A stretch of 64,000 nt of DNA from Isoperla grammatica (GCA_945910005.1 OX246745.1:39522419-39586418); one strand, 5' to 3'. Counted from the first letter of the stretch, positions 1 through 13,020 are shown. The notes: generated by a model not told the origin, from the sequence alone. Numbers and translations: made by a program.

Positions 1-79
1 CAGCCAGGCTGTCAGTCTAGTAAGCCCGGCCATGTGTAGTGAGTATAGTAGTGAGTGTGCAATGCTACGCTGCTTCTGT

Positions 80-90
80 CAGCCAGGCTG
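80..90. repeat. CAGCC-A-GGCTG near-palindrome within the monomer
   Basis: Five bases pair with five across a single central A, giving an 11-base near-perfect inverted repeat in each CAGCC-type monomer. In the other common class the first base is G (GAGCCAGGCTG), which breaks the outer pair. Both classes are abundant throughout the array; a minority read AAGCC or TAGCC. A one-base spacer is too short for a stable hairpin loop, so a protein-binding palindrome is more plausible than a cruciform, but no binding protein can be inferred. Confidence 0.6.
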
Positions 91-158
91 TCAGTCTAGT
101 AAGCCCGGACATGTGTAGTGAGTATAGTAGTGAGTGTGCAATGCTACGCTGCTTCTGT
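80..158 (+). repeat. Reference monomer (consensus-like, 79 bp)
   Basis: This copy matches the majority base at nearly every position and serves as the standard for the variants described elsewhere. Its parts in order are the near-palindrome CAGCC-A-GGCTG, a second TGTCAG forming a direct repeat with the one before it, CTAGTAAG, a CCGG site followed by ACATGT, a 28-base stretch with no C on the + strand rich in GTAG and GTGAG, then GCAATGCTACGCTGCTTCTGT. It holds two CpG dinucleotides (in CCGG and in TACGCT). The start phase is arbitrary. Hand counts give 24 G and 16 C, so the + strand is G-rich. Confidence 0.95.
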
Positions 159-3100
159 CAGCCAGGCTGTCAGTCTAGTAAGCCCGGACATGTGTAGTGA
201 GTATAGCAGTGAGTGTGCAATGCTACGCTGCTTCTGTGAGCCAGGCTGTCAGTCTAGTAAGCCCGGACATGTGTAGTGAGTATAGTAGTGAGTGTGCAAT
301 GCTACGCTGCTTCTGTCAGCCAGGCTGTCAGTCTAGTAAGCCCGGACATGTGTAGTGAGTACAGTAGTGAGTGTGCAATGCTACGCTGCTTCTGTCAGCC
401 AGGCTGTCAGTCTAGTAAGCCCGGCCATGTGTAGTGAGTATAGAAGTGAGTGTGCAATGCTACGCTGCTTCTGTCAGCCAGGCTGTCAGTCTAGTAAGCC
501 CGGCCATGTGTAGTGAGTATAGTAGTGAGTGTGCAATGCTACGCTGCTTCTGTGAGCCAGGCTGTCAGTCTAGTAAGCCCGGACATGTGTAGTGAGTGTA
601 GTAGTGAGTGAGTGTGCAATGCTACGCTGCTTCTGTGAGCCAGGCTGTCAGTCTAGTAAGCCCGGACATGTGTAGTGAGTATAGTAGTGAGTGTGCAATG
701 CTACGCTGCTTCTGTCAGCCAGGCTGTCAGTCTAGTAAGCCCGGACATGTGTAGTGAGTACAGTAGTGAGTGTGCAATGCTACGCTGCTTCTGTCAGCCA
801 GGCTGTCAGTCTAGTAAGCCCGGCCATGTGAAGTGAGTATAGTAGTGAGTGTGCAATGCTACGCTGCTTCTGTGAGCCAGGCTGTCAGTCTAGTAAGCCC
901 GGACATGTGTAGTAAATGTAGTAGTGAGTGAGTGTGCAATGCTACGCTGCTTCTGTCAGCCAGGCTCTCAGTCTAGTAAGCCCGGACATGTGTAGTGAGT
1001 ATAGTAGTGAGTGTGCAATGCTACGCTGCTTCTGTCAGCCAGGCTGTCAGTCTAGTAAGCCCGGACATGTGTAGTGAGTAAAGTAGTGAGTGTGCAATGC
1101 TACGCTGCTTCTGTCAGCCAGGCTGTCAGTCTAGTAAGCCCGGACATGTGTAGTGAGTATAGTAGTGAGTGTGCAATGCTACGCTGCTTCTGTAAGCCAG
1201 GCTGTCAGTCTAGTAAGCCCGGCCATGTGTAGTGAGTATAGCAGTGAGTGTGCAATGCTACGCTGCTTCTGTCAGCCAGGCTGTCAGTCTAGTAAGCCCG
1301 GACATGTGTAGTGAGTATAGTAGTGAGTGTGCAATGCTACGCTGCTTCTGTCAGCCAGGCTGTCAGTCTAGTAAGCCCGGACATGTGTAGTGAGTATAGT
1401 AGTGAGTGTGCAATGCTATGCTGCTTCTGTCAGCCAGGCTGTCAGTCTAGTAAGCCCGGACATGTGTAGTGAGTATAGTAGTGAGTGTGCAATGCTACGC
1501 TGCTTCTGTGAGCCAGGCTGTCAGTCTAGTAAGCCCGGCCATGTGTAGTGAGTATAGCAGTGAGTGTGCAATGCTACGCTGCTTCTGTCAGCCAGGCTGT
1601 CAGTCTAGTAAGCTTGGACATGTGTAGTGAGTATAGTAGTGAGTGTGCAATGCAACGCTGCTTCTGTCAGCCAGGCTGTCAGTCTAGTAAGCCCGGCCAT
1701 GTGTAGTGAGTATAGTAGTGAGTGTGCAATGCTACGCTGCTTCTGTCAGCCAGGCTGTCAGTCTAGTAAGCCCGGACATGTGTAGTGAGTATAGTAGTGA
1801 GTGTGCAATGCTACGCTGCTTCTGTCAGCCAAGCTGTCAGTCTCGTAAGCCCGGACATGTGTAGTGAGTATAGTAGTGAGTGTGCAATGCTACGCTGCTT
1901 CTGTGAGCCAGGCTGTCAGTCTAGTAAGCCCGGACATGTGTAGTGAGTATAGTAGTGAGTGAGTGTGCAATGCTACGCTGCTTCTGTGAGCCAGGCTGTC
2001 AGTCTAGTAAGCCCGGCCATGTGTAGTGAGTATAGCAGTGAGTGTGCAATGCTACGCTGCTCCTGTGAGCCAGGCTGTCAGTCAAGTAAGCCCGGACATG
2101 TGTAGTGAGTATAGTAGTGAGTGTGCAATGCTACGCTGCGTCTGTGAGCCAGGCTGTCAGTCTAGTAAGCCCGGACATGTGTAGTGAGTATAGTAGTGAG
2201 TGAGTGTGCAATGCTACGCTGCTTCTGTGAGCCAGGCTGTCAGTCTAGTAAGCCCAGACATGTGTAGTGAGTATAGTAGTGAGTGAGTGTGCAATGCTAC
2301 GCTGCTTCTGTGAGCCAGGCTGTCAGTCTAGTAAGCCCGGACATGTGTAGTGAGTATAGTAGTGAGTGTGCAATGCTACGCTGCTTCTGTGAGCCAGGCT
2401 GTCAGTCTAGTAAGCCCGGACATGTGTAGTGAGTATAGTAGTGAGTGTGCAATGCTACGCTGCTTTTGTCAGCCAGGCTGTCAGTCTAGTAAGCCCGGAC
2501 ATGTGTAGTGAGTATAGTAGTGAGTGTGCAATGCTACGCTGCTTCTGTGAGCCAGGCTGTCAGTCTAGTAAGCCCGGACATGTGTAGTGAGTATAGTAGT
2601 GAGTGAGTGTGCAATGCTACGCTGCTTCTGTCAGCCAGGCTGTCAGTCGAGTAAGCCCGGCCATGTGTAGTGAGTATAGTAGTGAGTGTGCAATGCTACG
2701 CTGCTTTTGTGAGCCAGGCGGTCAGTCTAGTAAGCCCGGCCATGTGTAGTGAGTATAGTAGTGAGTGTGCAATGCTACGCTGCTTCTGTGAGCCATGCTG
2801 TCAGTCTTGTAAGCCTGGACATGTGTAGTAAGTATAGCAGTGAGTGAGTGTGCAATGCTACGCTGCTTCTGTGAGCCAGGCTGTCAGTCTAGTAAGCCCG
2901 GACATGTGTAGTGAGTATAGTAGTGAGTGTGCAATGCTACGCTGCTGCTGTCAGCCAGGCTGTCAGTCTAGTAAGCCCGGACATGTGTAGTGAGTATAGT
3001 AGTGAGTGTGCAATGCTACGCTGCTTCTGTGAGCCAGGCTGTCAGTCTAGTAAGCCCGGACATGTGTAGTGAGTATAGTAGTGAGTGTGCAATGCTACGC

Positions 3101-6100
3101 TGCTTCTGTGAGCCAGGCTGTCAGTCTAGTAAGCCCGGACATGTGTAGTGAGTATAGTAGTGAGTGTGCAATGCTACGCTGCTTCTGTGAGCCAGGCTTT
3201 CAGTCTAGTAAGCCCGGCCATGTGTAGTGAGTATAGTAGTGAGTGTGCAATGCTACGCTGCTTCTGTGAGTCAGGCTGTCAGTCTAGTAAGCCCGGACAT
3301 GTGTAGTGAGTATAGTAGTGAGTGTGCAATGCTACGCTGCTTCTGTGAGCCAGGCTGTCAGTCTAGTAAGCCCGGACATGTGTAGTGAGTATAGTAGTGA
3401 GTGTGCAATGCTACGCTGCTTCTGTGAGCCAGGCTGTCAGTCTAGTAAGCCCGGACATGTGTAGTGAGTATAGTAGTGAGTGTGCAATGCTACGCTGCTT
3501 CTGTCAGCCAGGCTGTCAGTCTAGTAAGCCCGGACATGTGTAGTGAGTACAGTAGTGAGTGTGCAATGCTACGCTGCTTCTGTGAGCCAGGCTGTCCGTC
3601 TAGTAAGCCCGGACATGTGTAGTGAGTATAGTAGTGAGTGAGTGTGCAATGCTACGCTGCTTCTGTCAGCCAGGCTGTCAGTCTAGTAAGCCCGGACATG
3701 TGTAGTGAGTATAGTAGTGAGTGTGCAATGCTACGCTGCTTCTGTCAGCCAGGCTGTCAGTCTAGTAAGCCCGGACATGTGTAGTGAGTACAGTAGTGAG
3801 TGTGCAATGCTACGCTGCTTCTGTGAGCCAGGCTGTCAGTCTAGTAAGCCCGGACATGTGTAGTGAGTATAGTAGTGAGTGAGTGTGCAATGCTACGCTG
3901 CTTCTGTGAGCCAGGCTGTCAGTCTAGTAGGCCCGGACATGTGTAGTGAGTACAGTAGTGAGTGTGCAATGCTACGCTGCTTCTGTGAGCCAGGCTGTCA
4001 GTCTAGTAAGCCCGGACATGTGTAGTGAGTATAGTAGTGAGTGAGTGTGCAATGCTACGCTGCTTCTGTCAGCCAGGCTGTCAGTCTAGTAAGCCCGGAC
4101 ATGTGTAGTGAGTATAGTAGTGAGTGTGCAATGCTACGCTGCTTTTGTGAGCCAGGCTTTCAGTCTAGTAATTTCCGGACATGTGTAGTGAGTATAGTAG
4201 TGAGTGTGCAATGCTACGCTGCTTCTGTGAGCCAGGCTGTCAGTCTAGTAAGCCCGGACATGTGTAGTGAGTATAGTTGTGAGTGTGCAATGCTACGCTG
4301 CTTCTGTGAGCCAGGCTTTCAGTCTAGTAAGCCCGGACATGTGTAGTGAGTATAGAAGTAAGTGTGCAATGCTACGCTGCTTCTGTCAGCCAGGCTGTCA
4401 GTCTAGTAAGCCCGGACATGTGTAGTGAGTATAGTAGTGAGTGTGCAATGCTACGCTGCTTCTGTGAGCCAGGCTTTCAGTCTAGTAAGCCCGGACATGT
4501 GTAGTGAGTATAGTAGTGAGTGTACAATGCTACGCTGCTTCTGTGAGCCAGGCTTTCAGTCTAGTAAGCCCGGACATGTGTAGTAAGTATAGTAGTGAGT
4601 GTACAATGCTACGCTGCTTCTGTGAGCCAGGCTGTCAGTCTAGTAGGCCCGGACATGTGTAGTGAGTAAAGTAGTGAGTGTGCAATGCTACGCTGCTTCT
4701 GTCAGCCAGGCTGTCAGTCTAGTAAGCCCGGACATGTGTAGTGAGTATAGTAGTGAGTGTGCAATGCTACGCTGCTTCTGTGAGCCAGGCTGTCAGTCTA
4801 GTAGGCCCCGACATGTGTAGTGAGTATAGTAGAGAGTGTGCAATGCTTCGCTGCTTCTGTCAGCCAGGCTGTCAGTCTAGTAAGCCCGGACATGTGTAGT
4901 GAGTATAGTAGTGAGTGAGTGTGCAATGCTACGCTGCTTCTGTGAGCCAGGTTGTCAGTCTAGTAAGCCCGGACATGTGTAGTGAGTATAGTAGTAAGTG
5001 TGCAATGCTACGCTGCTTCTGTCAGCCAGGCTGTCAGTCTAGTAAGCCCGGACATGTGTAGTGAGTATAGTAGTGAGTGTGCAATGCTACGCTGCTTCTG
5101 TGAGACAGGCTGTCAGTCTAGTAGGCCCGGACATGTGTAGTGAGTATAGTAGTGAGTGAGTGTGCAATGCTACGCTGCTTCTGTCAGCCAGGCTGTCAGT
5201 CTAGTAAGCCCGGACATGTGTAGTGAGTATAGTAGTAAGTGTGCAATGCTACGCTGCTTCTGTGAGCCAGGCTGTCAGTCTAGTAAGCCCGGACATGTGT
5301 AGTGAGTATAGTAGTGAGTGAGTGTGCAATGCTACGCTGCTTCTGTGAGCCAGGCTGTCAGTCTAGTAAGCCCGGCCATGTGTAGTGAGTATAGTAGTGA
5401 GTGAGTGTGCAATGCTACGCTGCTTCTGTGAGCCAGGTTGTCAGTCTAGTAAGCCCGGACATGTGTAGTGAGTATAGTAGTGAGTGTGCAATGCTACGCT
5501 GCTTCTGTGAGCCAGGCTGTCAGGCTAGTAAGCCCGGACATGTGTAGTGAGTATAGTAGTGAGTGAGTGTGCAATGCTACGCTGCTTCTGTCAGCCAGGC
5601 TGTCAGTCTAGTAAGCCCGGACATGTGTAGTGAGTATAGTAGTGGGTGTGCAATGCTACGCTGCTTCTGTAAGCCAGGCTGTAAGTCTAGTAAGCCCGGA
5701 CATGTGTAGTGAGTATAGTAGTGAGTGAGTGTGCAATGCTACGCTGCTTCTGTGAGCCAGGCTGTCAGTCTAGTAGGCCCGGACATGTGTAGTGAGTATA
5801 GTAGTGAGTGTGCAATGCTACGCTGTTTCTGTGAGCCAGGCTGTCAGTCTAGTAGGCCCGGACATGTGTAGTGAGTATGGTAGTGAGTGTGCAATGCTAC
5901 GCTGCTTCTGTAAGCCGGGCTGTCAGTCTAGTAAGCCCGGACATGTGTAGTGAGTATAGTAGTGAGTGAGTGTGCAATGCAACGCTGCTTCTGTGAGCCA
6001 GGCTGTCAGTCTAGTAAGCCCGGACATGTGAAGTGAGTATAGTAGTAAGTGTGCAATGCTACGCTGCTTCTGTCAGCCAGGCTGTCAGTCTAGTAAGCCC

Positions 6101-7185
6101 GGACATGTGTAGTGAGTATAGTAGTGAGTGAGTGTGCAATGCTACGCTGCTTCTGTCAGCCAGGCTGTCAGTCTAGTAAGCCCGGACATGTGTAGTGAGT
6201 ATAGTAGTGAGTGTGCAATGCTACGCTGCTTCTGTCAGCCAGGCTGTCAGTCTAGTAAGCCCGGCCATGTGTAGTGAGTATAGTAGTGGGTGAGTGTGCA
6301 ATGCTACGCTGCTTCTGTGAGCCAGGCTGTCAGTCTAGTAAGCCCGGACATGTGTAGTGAGTATAGTAGTGAGTGAGTGTGCAATGCTATGCTGCTTCTG
6401 TGAGCCAGGCTGTCAGTCTAGTAAGCCCGGACATGTGTAGTTAGTATAGTAGTGAGTGAGTGTGCAATGCTATGCTGCTTCTGTGAGCCAGGCTGTCAGT
6501 CTAGTAAGCCCGGACATGTGTAGTGAGTATAGTAGTGAGTGAATGTGCAATGCTATGCTGCTTCTGTGAGCCAGGCTGTCAGTCTAGTAAACCCGGACAT
6601 GTGTAGTGAGTATAGAAGTGAATGTGCAATGCTACGCTGCTTCTGTCAGCCAGGCTGTCAGTCTAGTAAGCCCGGACATGTGTAGTGAGTATAGTAGTGA
6701 GTGTGCAATGCTACGCTGCTTCTGTGAGCCAGGCTGTCAGTCTAGTAAGCCCGGACATGTGTAGTGAGTATAGTAGTGAGTGAGTGTGCAATGCTACGCT
6801 GCTTCTGTCAGCCAGGCTGTCAGTCTAGTAAGCGGACATGTGTAGTGAGTATAGTAGTGAGTGTGCAATGCTACGCTGCTTCTGTGAGCCAGGCTGTCAG
6901 TCTTGTAAGCCCGGACATGTGTAGTGAGTATAGTAGTGAGTGTGCAATGCTACGCTGCTTCTGTTAGCCAGGCTGTAAGTCTAGTAAGCCCGGACATGTG
7001 TAGTGAGTATAGTAGTGAGTTTGCAATGCTACGCTGTTTCTGTCAGCCAGGCTGTCAGTCTAGTAAGCCCGGCCATGTGTAGTGAGTATAGTAGTGAGTG
7101 TGCAATGCTACGCTGCTTCTGTGAGCCAGGCTGTCAGTCTAGTAAGCCCGGACATGTGTAGTGAGTATAGTAGTGAGTGAGTGTG

Positions 7186-7213
7186 CAATTCTACGCTGCT
7201 TCTGTCAGTCTAG
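7186..7213 (+). repeat. 12 bp-loss monomer, copy 1
   Basis: CAATTCTACG is followed by CTTCTGTCAGTCTAG. The 12 bases between the two CTGTCAG direct repeats of a normal monomer are gone. The loss is linked to a G-to-T change (CAATG to CAATT), a preceding GTGAGTGAG expansion, a following GGCCATG, and a next monomer with GTAAGCC and TAATCCC. Confidence 0.93.
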
Positions 7214-9021
7214 TAAGCCCGGCCATGTGTAGTGAGTATAGTAGTGAGTGTGCAATGCTACGCTGCTTCTGTAAGCCAGGCTGTCAGTCTAGTAATCCCG
7301 GACATGTGTAGTGAGTTTAGTAGTAAGTGTGCCATGCTACGCTGCTTCTGTGAGCCAGGCTGTCAGTCTAGTAAGCCCGGACATGTGTAGTGAGTATAGT
7401 AGTGAGTGTATATGCTACGCTGCTTCTGTCAGCCAGGCTGTCAGTCTAGTAAGCCCGGACATGTGTAGTGAGTATAGTAGTGAGTGAGTGTGCAATGCTA
7501 CGCCACTTCTGTGAGCCAGACTGTCAGTCTAGTAAGCCCGGACATGTGTAGTGAGTATAGTAGTGAGTGAGTGTGCAATGCTACGCTGCTTCTGTGAGCC
7601 AGGCTGTCAGTCTAGTAAGCCCGGACATGTGTAGTGAGTGTAGTAGTGAGTGTGCAATGCTACGCTGCTTCTGTCAGCCAGGCTGTCAGTCTAGTAAGCC
7701 CGTTCATGTGTAGTTAGTATAGTAGTGAGTGTGCAATGCTACGCTGCTTCTGTGAGCCAGGCGGTCAGTCTAGTAAGCCCGGACATGTGTAGTGAGTATA
7801 GTAGTGATGAGTGTGCAATGCTACGCTGCTTCTGTGAGCCAGGCTGTCAGTCTAGTAAGCCCGGACATGTGTAGTGAGTATAGTAGTGAGTGAGTGTGCA
7901 ATGCTATGCTGCTTCTGTGAGCCAGGCTGTCAGTCTAGTAAGCCCGGACATGTGTAGTGAGTATAGTAGTTAGTGAGTGTGCAATGCTATGCTGCTTCTG
8001 TGAGCCAGGCTGTCAGTCTAGTAAGCCCGGACATGTGTAGTAAGTATAGTAGTGAGTGAGTGTGCAATGCTATGCTGCTTCTGTGAGCCAGGCTGTCAGT
8101 CTAGTAAGCCCGGACATGTGTAGTGAGTATAGAAGTGAGTGTGCAATGCTACGCTGCTTCTGTCAGCCAGGCTGTCAGTCTAGTAAGCCCGGACATGTGT
8201 AGTGAGTATAGTAGTGAGTGTGCAATGCTACGCTGCTTCTGTCAGCCAGGCTGTCAGTCTAGTAAGCCCGGACATGTGTAGTGAGTATAGTAGTGAGTGA
8301 GTGTGCAATGCTACGCTGCTTCTGTCAGCCAGGCTGTCAGTCTAGTAAGCGGACATGTGTAGTGAGTATAGTAGTGAGTGTGCAATGCTACGCTGCTTCT
8401 GTGAGCCAGGCTGTCAGTCTAGTAAGACGGACATGTGTAGTGAGTATAGTAGTGAGTGTGCAATGCTACGCTGCTTCTGTCAGCCAGGCTGTCATTCTAG
8501 TAAGCCCGGACATGTGTAGTGAGTATAGTAGTGAGTGTGCAATGCTACGCTGCTTCTGTGAGCCAGGCTGTCAGTCTAGTAAGCCCGGACATGTGTAGTG
8601 AGTATAGTAGTGAGTGTGCAATGCTACGCTGCTTCTGTCAGCCAGGCTGTCAGTCTAGTAAGCCCGGACATGTGTAGTGAGTATAGTAGTGAGTGTGCAA
8701 TGCTACGCTGCTTCTGTCAGCCAGGCTGTCAGTCTAGTAAGCCCGGACATGTGTAGTGAGTATAGTAGTGAGTGTGCAATGCTACGCTGATTCTGTCAGC
8801 CAGGCTGTCAGTCTAGTAAGCCCGGACATGTGTAGTGAGTATAGTAGTGAGTGAGTGTGCAATGCTACGCTACTTCTGTGAGCCAGGCTGTCAGTCTAGT
8901 AAGCCCGGACATGTGTAGTGAGTATAGTAGTGAGTGAGTGTGCAATGCTACGCTGCTTCTGTCAGCCAGGCTGTCAGTCTAGTAAGCCCGGACATGTGTA
9001 GTGAGTATAGTAGTGAGTGTG

Positions 9022-9060
9022 CAATTCTACGCTGCTTCTGTCAGCCAGGCTGTCAGTCTA
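9022..9060 (+). repeat. CAATTCTA monomer that keeps the full 12 bases
   Basis: This monomer has the CAATT change normally tied to the 12 bp loss, yet reads CTGTCAGCCAGGCTGTCAG in full. It lies about three monomers before a true 12 bp-loss monomer. Its block B partner is at 31,257. Confidence 0.8.
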
Positions 9061-9262
9061 GTAAGCCCGGACATGTGTAGTGAGTATAGTAGTAAGTGTG
9101 CAATGCTACGCTGTTTCTGTCAGCCAGGCTGTCAGTCTAGTAAGCCCGGCCATGTGTAGTGAGTATAGTAGTGAGTGTGCAATGCTACGCTGCTTCTGTG
9201 AGCCAGGCTGTCAGTCTTGTAAGCCCGGACATGTGTAGTGAGTATAGTAGTGAGTGAGTGTG

Positions 9263-9290
9263 CAATTCTACGCTGCTTCTGTCAGTTTAG
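9263..9290 (+). repeat. 12 bp-loss monomer, copy 2
   Basis: It has the same linked variants but reads CAGTTTAG instead of CAGTCTAG, and the next monomer has GTAAGGTAGG. Both peculiarities recur in its block B partner at 31,498. Confidence 0.92.
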
Positions 9291-10300
9291 TAAGCCCGGC
9301 CATGTGTAGTGAGTATAGTAGTGAGTGTGCAATGCTACGCTGCTTCTGTAAGGTAGGCTGTCAGTCTAGTAATCCCGGACATGTGTAGTGAGTATAGTAG
9401 TGAGTGTGCAATGCTACGCTGCTTCTGTGAGCCAGGCTGTCAGTCTAGTAAGCCCGGACATGTGTAGTGAAAATAGTAGTGAGTGTGCAATGCTACGCTG
9501 CTTCTTTCAGCCAGGCTGTCAGTCTAGTAAGCCCGGACATGTGTAGTGAGTATAGTAGTGAGTGTGCAATGCTACGCTGCTTCTGTCAGCCAGGCTGTCA
9601 GTCTAGTAAGCCCGGACATGTGTAGTGAGTATAGTAGTGAGTGAGTGTGCAATGCTACGCTACTTCTGTGAGCCAGACTGTCAGTCTAGTAAGCCCGGAC
9701 ATGTGTAGTGAGTATAGGAGTGATTGAGTGTGCATTGCTACGCTGCTTCTGTGAGCCAGGCTGTCGGTCTAGTAAGCCCGGACATGTGTAGTGAGTATAG
9801 TAGTGAGTGAGTGTGCAATGCTACGCTGCTTCTGTGAGCCAGGCTGTCAGTCTAGTAAGCCCGGACATGTGTAGTGAGTGTAGTAGTGAGTGAGTGTGCA
9901 ATGCTACGCTGCTTCTGTGAGCCAGGCTGTCAGTCTAGTAAGCCCGGACATGTGTAGTGAGTATAGTAGTGAGTGTGCAATGCTACGCTGCTTCTGTGAG
10001 CCAGGCTGTCAGTCTAGTAAGCCCGGCCATGTGTAGTGAGTATAGTAGTGAGTGTGCAATGCTACGCTGCTTCTGTGAGCCAGGCTGTCAGTCTAGTAAG
10101 CCCGGCCATGTGTAGTGAGTATAGTAGTGAGTGTGCAATGCTACGCTGCTTCTGTGAGCCAGGCTGTCAGTCTAGTAAGCCCGGACATGTGTAGTTAGTA
10201 TAGTAGTGAGTGTGCAATGCTACGCTGCTTCTGTGAGCCAGGCTGTCAGTCTAGTAATCCCGGACATGTGTAGTGAGTATAGTTGTGAGTGTGCAATGCT

Positions 10301-13020
10301 ACGCTGCTTCTGTGAGCCAGGCTGTCAGTGTAGTAAGCCCGGCCATGTGTAGTGAGTATAGTAGTGAGTGTGCAATGCTACGCTGCTTCTGTGAGCCAGG
10401 CTGTCAGTCTAGTAAGCCCGGACATGTGTAGTGAGTATAGTAGTGAGTGAGTGTGCAATGCTATGCTTCTTCTGTGAGCCAGGCTGTCAGTCTAGTAAGC
10501 CCGGACATGTGTAGTGAGTATAGAAGTGAGTGTGCAATGCTTCGCTGCTTCTGTCAGCCAGGCTGTCAGTCTAGTAAGCCCGGACATGTGTAGTGAGTAT
10601 AGTAGTGAGTGTGCAATGCTACGCTGCTTCTGTGAGCCAGGCTGTCAGTCTAGTAAGCCCGGACATGTGTAGTGAGTATAGTAGTGAGTGAGTGTGCAAT
10701 GCTACGCTGCTTCTGTCAGCCAGGCTGTCAGTCTAGTAAGCGGACATGTGTAGTGAGTATAGTAGTGAGTGTGCAATGCTACGCTGCTTCTGTGAGCCAG
10801 GCTGTCAGTCTAGTAAGCCCGGACATGTGTAGTGAGTATAGTAGTGAGTGAGTGTGCAATGCTATGCTTCTTCTGTGAGCCAGGCTGTCAGTCTAGTAAG
10901 CCCGGACATGTGTAGTGAGTATAGTAGTGAGTGTGCAATGCTACGCTGCTTCTGTCAGCCAGGCTGTCAGTCTAGTAAGCCCGGACATGTGTAGTGAGTA
11001 TAGTAGTGAGTGTGCAATGCTACGCTGTTTCTGTCGGCCAGGCTGTCAGTCTAGTAAGCCCGGCCATGTGTAGTGAGTATAGTAGTGAGTGTGCAATGCT
11101 ACGCTGCTTCTGTGAGCCAGGCTGTCAGTCTAGTAAGCCCGGACATGTGTAGTGAGTATAGTAGTGAGTGAGTGTGCAATTCTACGCTGCTTCTGTCAGT
11201 CTAGTAAGCCCGGCCATGTGTAGTGAGTATAGTAGTGAGTGTGCAATGCTACGCTGCTTCTGTAAGCCAGGCTGTCAGTCTAGTAATCCCGGACATGTGA
11301 AGTGAGTTTAGTAGTGAGTGTGCAATGCTACGCTGCTTCTGTGAGCCAGGCTGTCAGTCTAGTAAGCCCGGACATGTGTAGTGAGTATAGTAGTGAGTGT
11401 GCAATGCTACGCTGCTTCTGTCAGCCAGGCTGTCAGTCTAGTAAGCCCGGACATGTGTAGTGAGTATAGTAGTGAGTGTGCAATGCTACGCTGCTTCTGT
11501 CAGCCAGGCTGTCAGTCTAGTAAGCCCGGACATGTGTAGTGAGTATAGTTGTGAGTGAGTGTGCAATGCTACGCTACTTCTGTGAGCCAGACTGTCAGTC
11601 TAGTAAGCCCGGACATGTGTAGTGAGTATAGTAGTGAGTGAGTGTGCAATGCTACGCTGCTTCTGTCAGCCAGGCTGTCAGTCTAGTAAGCCCGGACATG
11701 TGTAGTGGTTGTAATAGTGAGTGAGTGTGCAATGCTACGCTGCTTCTGTGAGCCAGGCTTTCAGTCTAGTAAGCCCGGCCATGTGTAGTGAGTATAGTAG
11801 TGAGTGTGCAATGCTACGCTGCTTCTGTGAGCCAGGCTGTCAGTCTAGTAAGCCCGGACATGTGTAGTGAGTATAGTAGTGAGTGTGCAATGCTACGCTG
11901 CTTCTGTGAGCCAGGCTGTCAGTCTAGTAAGCCCGGACATGTGTAGTGAGTATAGAAGTGAGTGTGCAATGCTACGCTGCTTCTGTCAGCCAGGCTGTCA
12001 GTCTAGTAAGCCCGGACATGTGTAGTGAGTATAGTAGTGAGTGAGCAATGCTACGCTGCTTCTGTGAGACAGGCTGTCAGTCTAGTAGGCCCGGACATGT
12101 GTAGTGAGTATAGTAGTGAGTGTGCAATGCTACGCTGCTTCTGTCAGCCAGGCTCTCAGTCTAGTAAGCCCGGACATGTGTAGTGAGTATAGTAGTGAGT
12201 GTGCAATGCTACGCTGCTTCTGTGAGCCAGGCTGTCAGTCTAGTAAGCCCGGACATGTGTAGTGAGTATAGTAGTGAGTGAGTGTGCAATGCTACGCTGC
12301 TTCTGTCAGCCAGGCTGTCAGTCTAGTAAGCCCGAACATGTGTAGTGAGTATAGTAGTAAGTGTGCAATGCTACGCTGCTTCTGTGAGCCAGGCTGTCAG
12401 TCTAGTAAGCCCGGACATGTGTAGTGAGTATAGTAGTGAGTGAGTGTGCAATGCTACGCTGCTTCTGTGAGCCAGGCTGTCAGTCTAGTAAGCCCGGCCA
12501 TGTGTAGTGAGTATAGTAGTGAGTGAGTGTGCAATGCTACGCTGCTTCTGTGAGCCAGGTTGTCAGTCTAGTAAGCCCGGACATGTGTAGTGAGTATAGT
12601 AGTGAGTGTGCAATGCTACGCTGCTTCTGTGAGCCAGGCTGTCAGTCTAGTAAGCCCGGAAATGTGTAGTGAGTATAGTAGTGAGTGAGTGTGCAATGCT
12701 ACGCTGCTTCTGTCAGCCAGGCTGTCAGTCTAGTAAGCCCGGACATGTGTAGTGAGTATAGTAGTGAGTGTGCAATGCTACGCTGCTTCTGTAAGCCAGG
12801 CTGTAAGTCTAGTAAGCCCGGACATGTGTAATGAGTATAGTAGTGAGTGAGTGTGCAATGCTACGCTGCTTCTGTGAGCCAGGCTGTCAGTCTAGTAGGC
12901 CCGGACATGTGTAGTGAGTATAGTAGTGAGTGTGCAATGCTACGCTGTTTCTATGAGCCAGGCTGTCAGTCTAGTAGGCCCGGACATGTGTAGTGAGTAT
13001 AGTAGTGAGTGTGCAATGCT
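10301..13020 (+). repeat. 2,720 bp tandem duplication, copy 1
   Basis: Every landmark recurs exactly 2,720 bp later: TGTCAGTGTAG at 10,324 and 13,044, AAGCGG at 10,738 and 13,458, the 12 bp-loss monomer at 11,177 and 13,897, and GTGGTTGTAA at 11,705 and 14,425. Reading the copies side by side I noted about six substitutions and no length change, so identity is near 99.8%. Block B has this stretch once (GTGGTTGTAA at 34,011). Edge positions are approximate because the breakpoints fall inside identical monomers. Confidence 0.9.
11177..11204 (+). repeat. 12 bp-loss monomer, copy 3
   Basis: This is the standard form, in copy 1 of the 2,720 bp duplication. A following GAGTTTAG monomer also carries CATGTGAAG. 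Confidence 0.92.

Larger units (their letters stand above)
1..6760 (+). repeat. Array domain without the deletion-marker monomers (A side)
   Basis: This stretch holds only 79 and 83 bp monomers. None carries the 2 bp loss (AAGCGG) or the 12 bp loss, both of which recur every ~1-3.6 kb further on in the block. Variants typical of it are TATAGCAG, GAGTACAG, GTACAATG, TTTCAGTCTAG and the single odd AATTTCCGG near 4,169. No gene or other element is seen in it. Confidence 0.75.

Noticed and set aside
80..158. tRNA, rRNA or small structured RNA inside the monomer
   Set aside because: The only notable inverted repeat has five-base arms with a one-base loop; no cloverleaf, A/B box pair or rRNA core was found.
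4169..4180. AATTTCCGG near 4,169 and 23,689 as a foreign insertion
   Set aside because: It is a few base changes of AAGCCCGG within an otherwise normal monomer, shared by the A and B partners.
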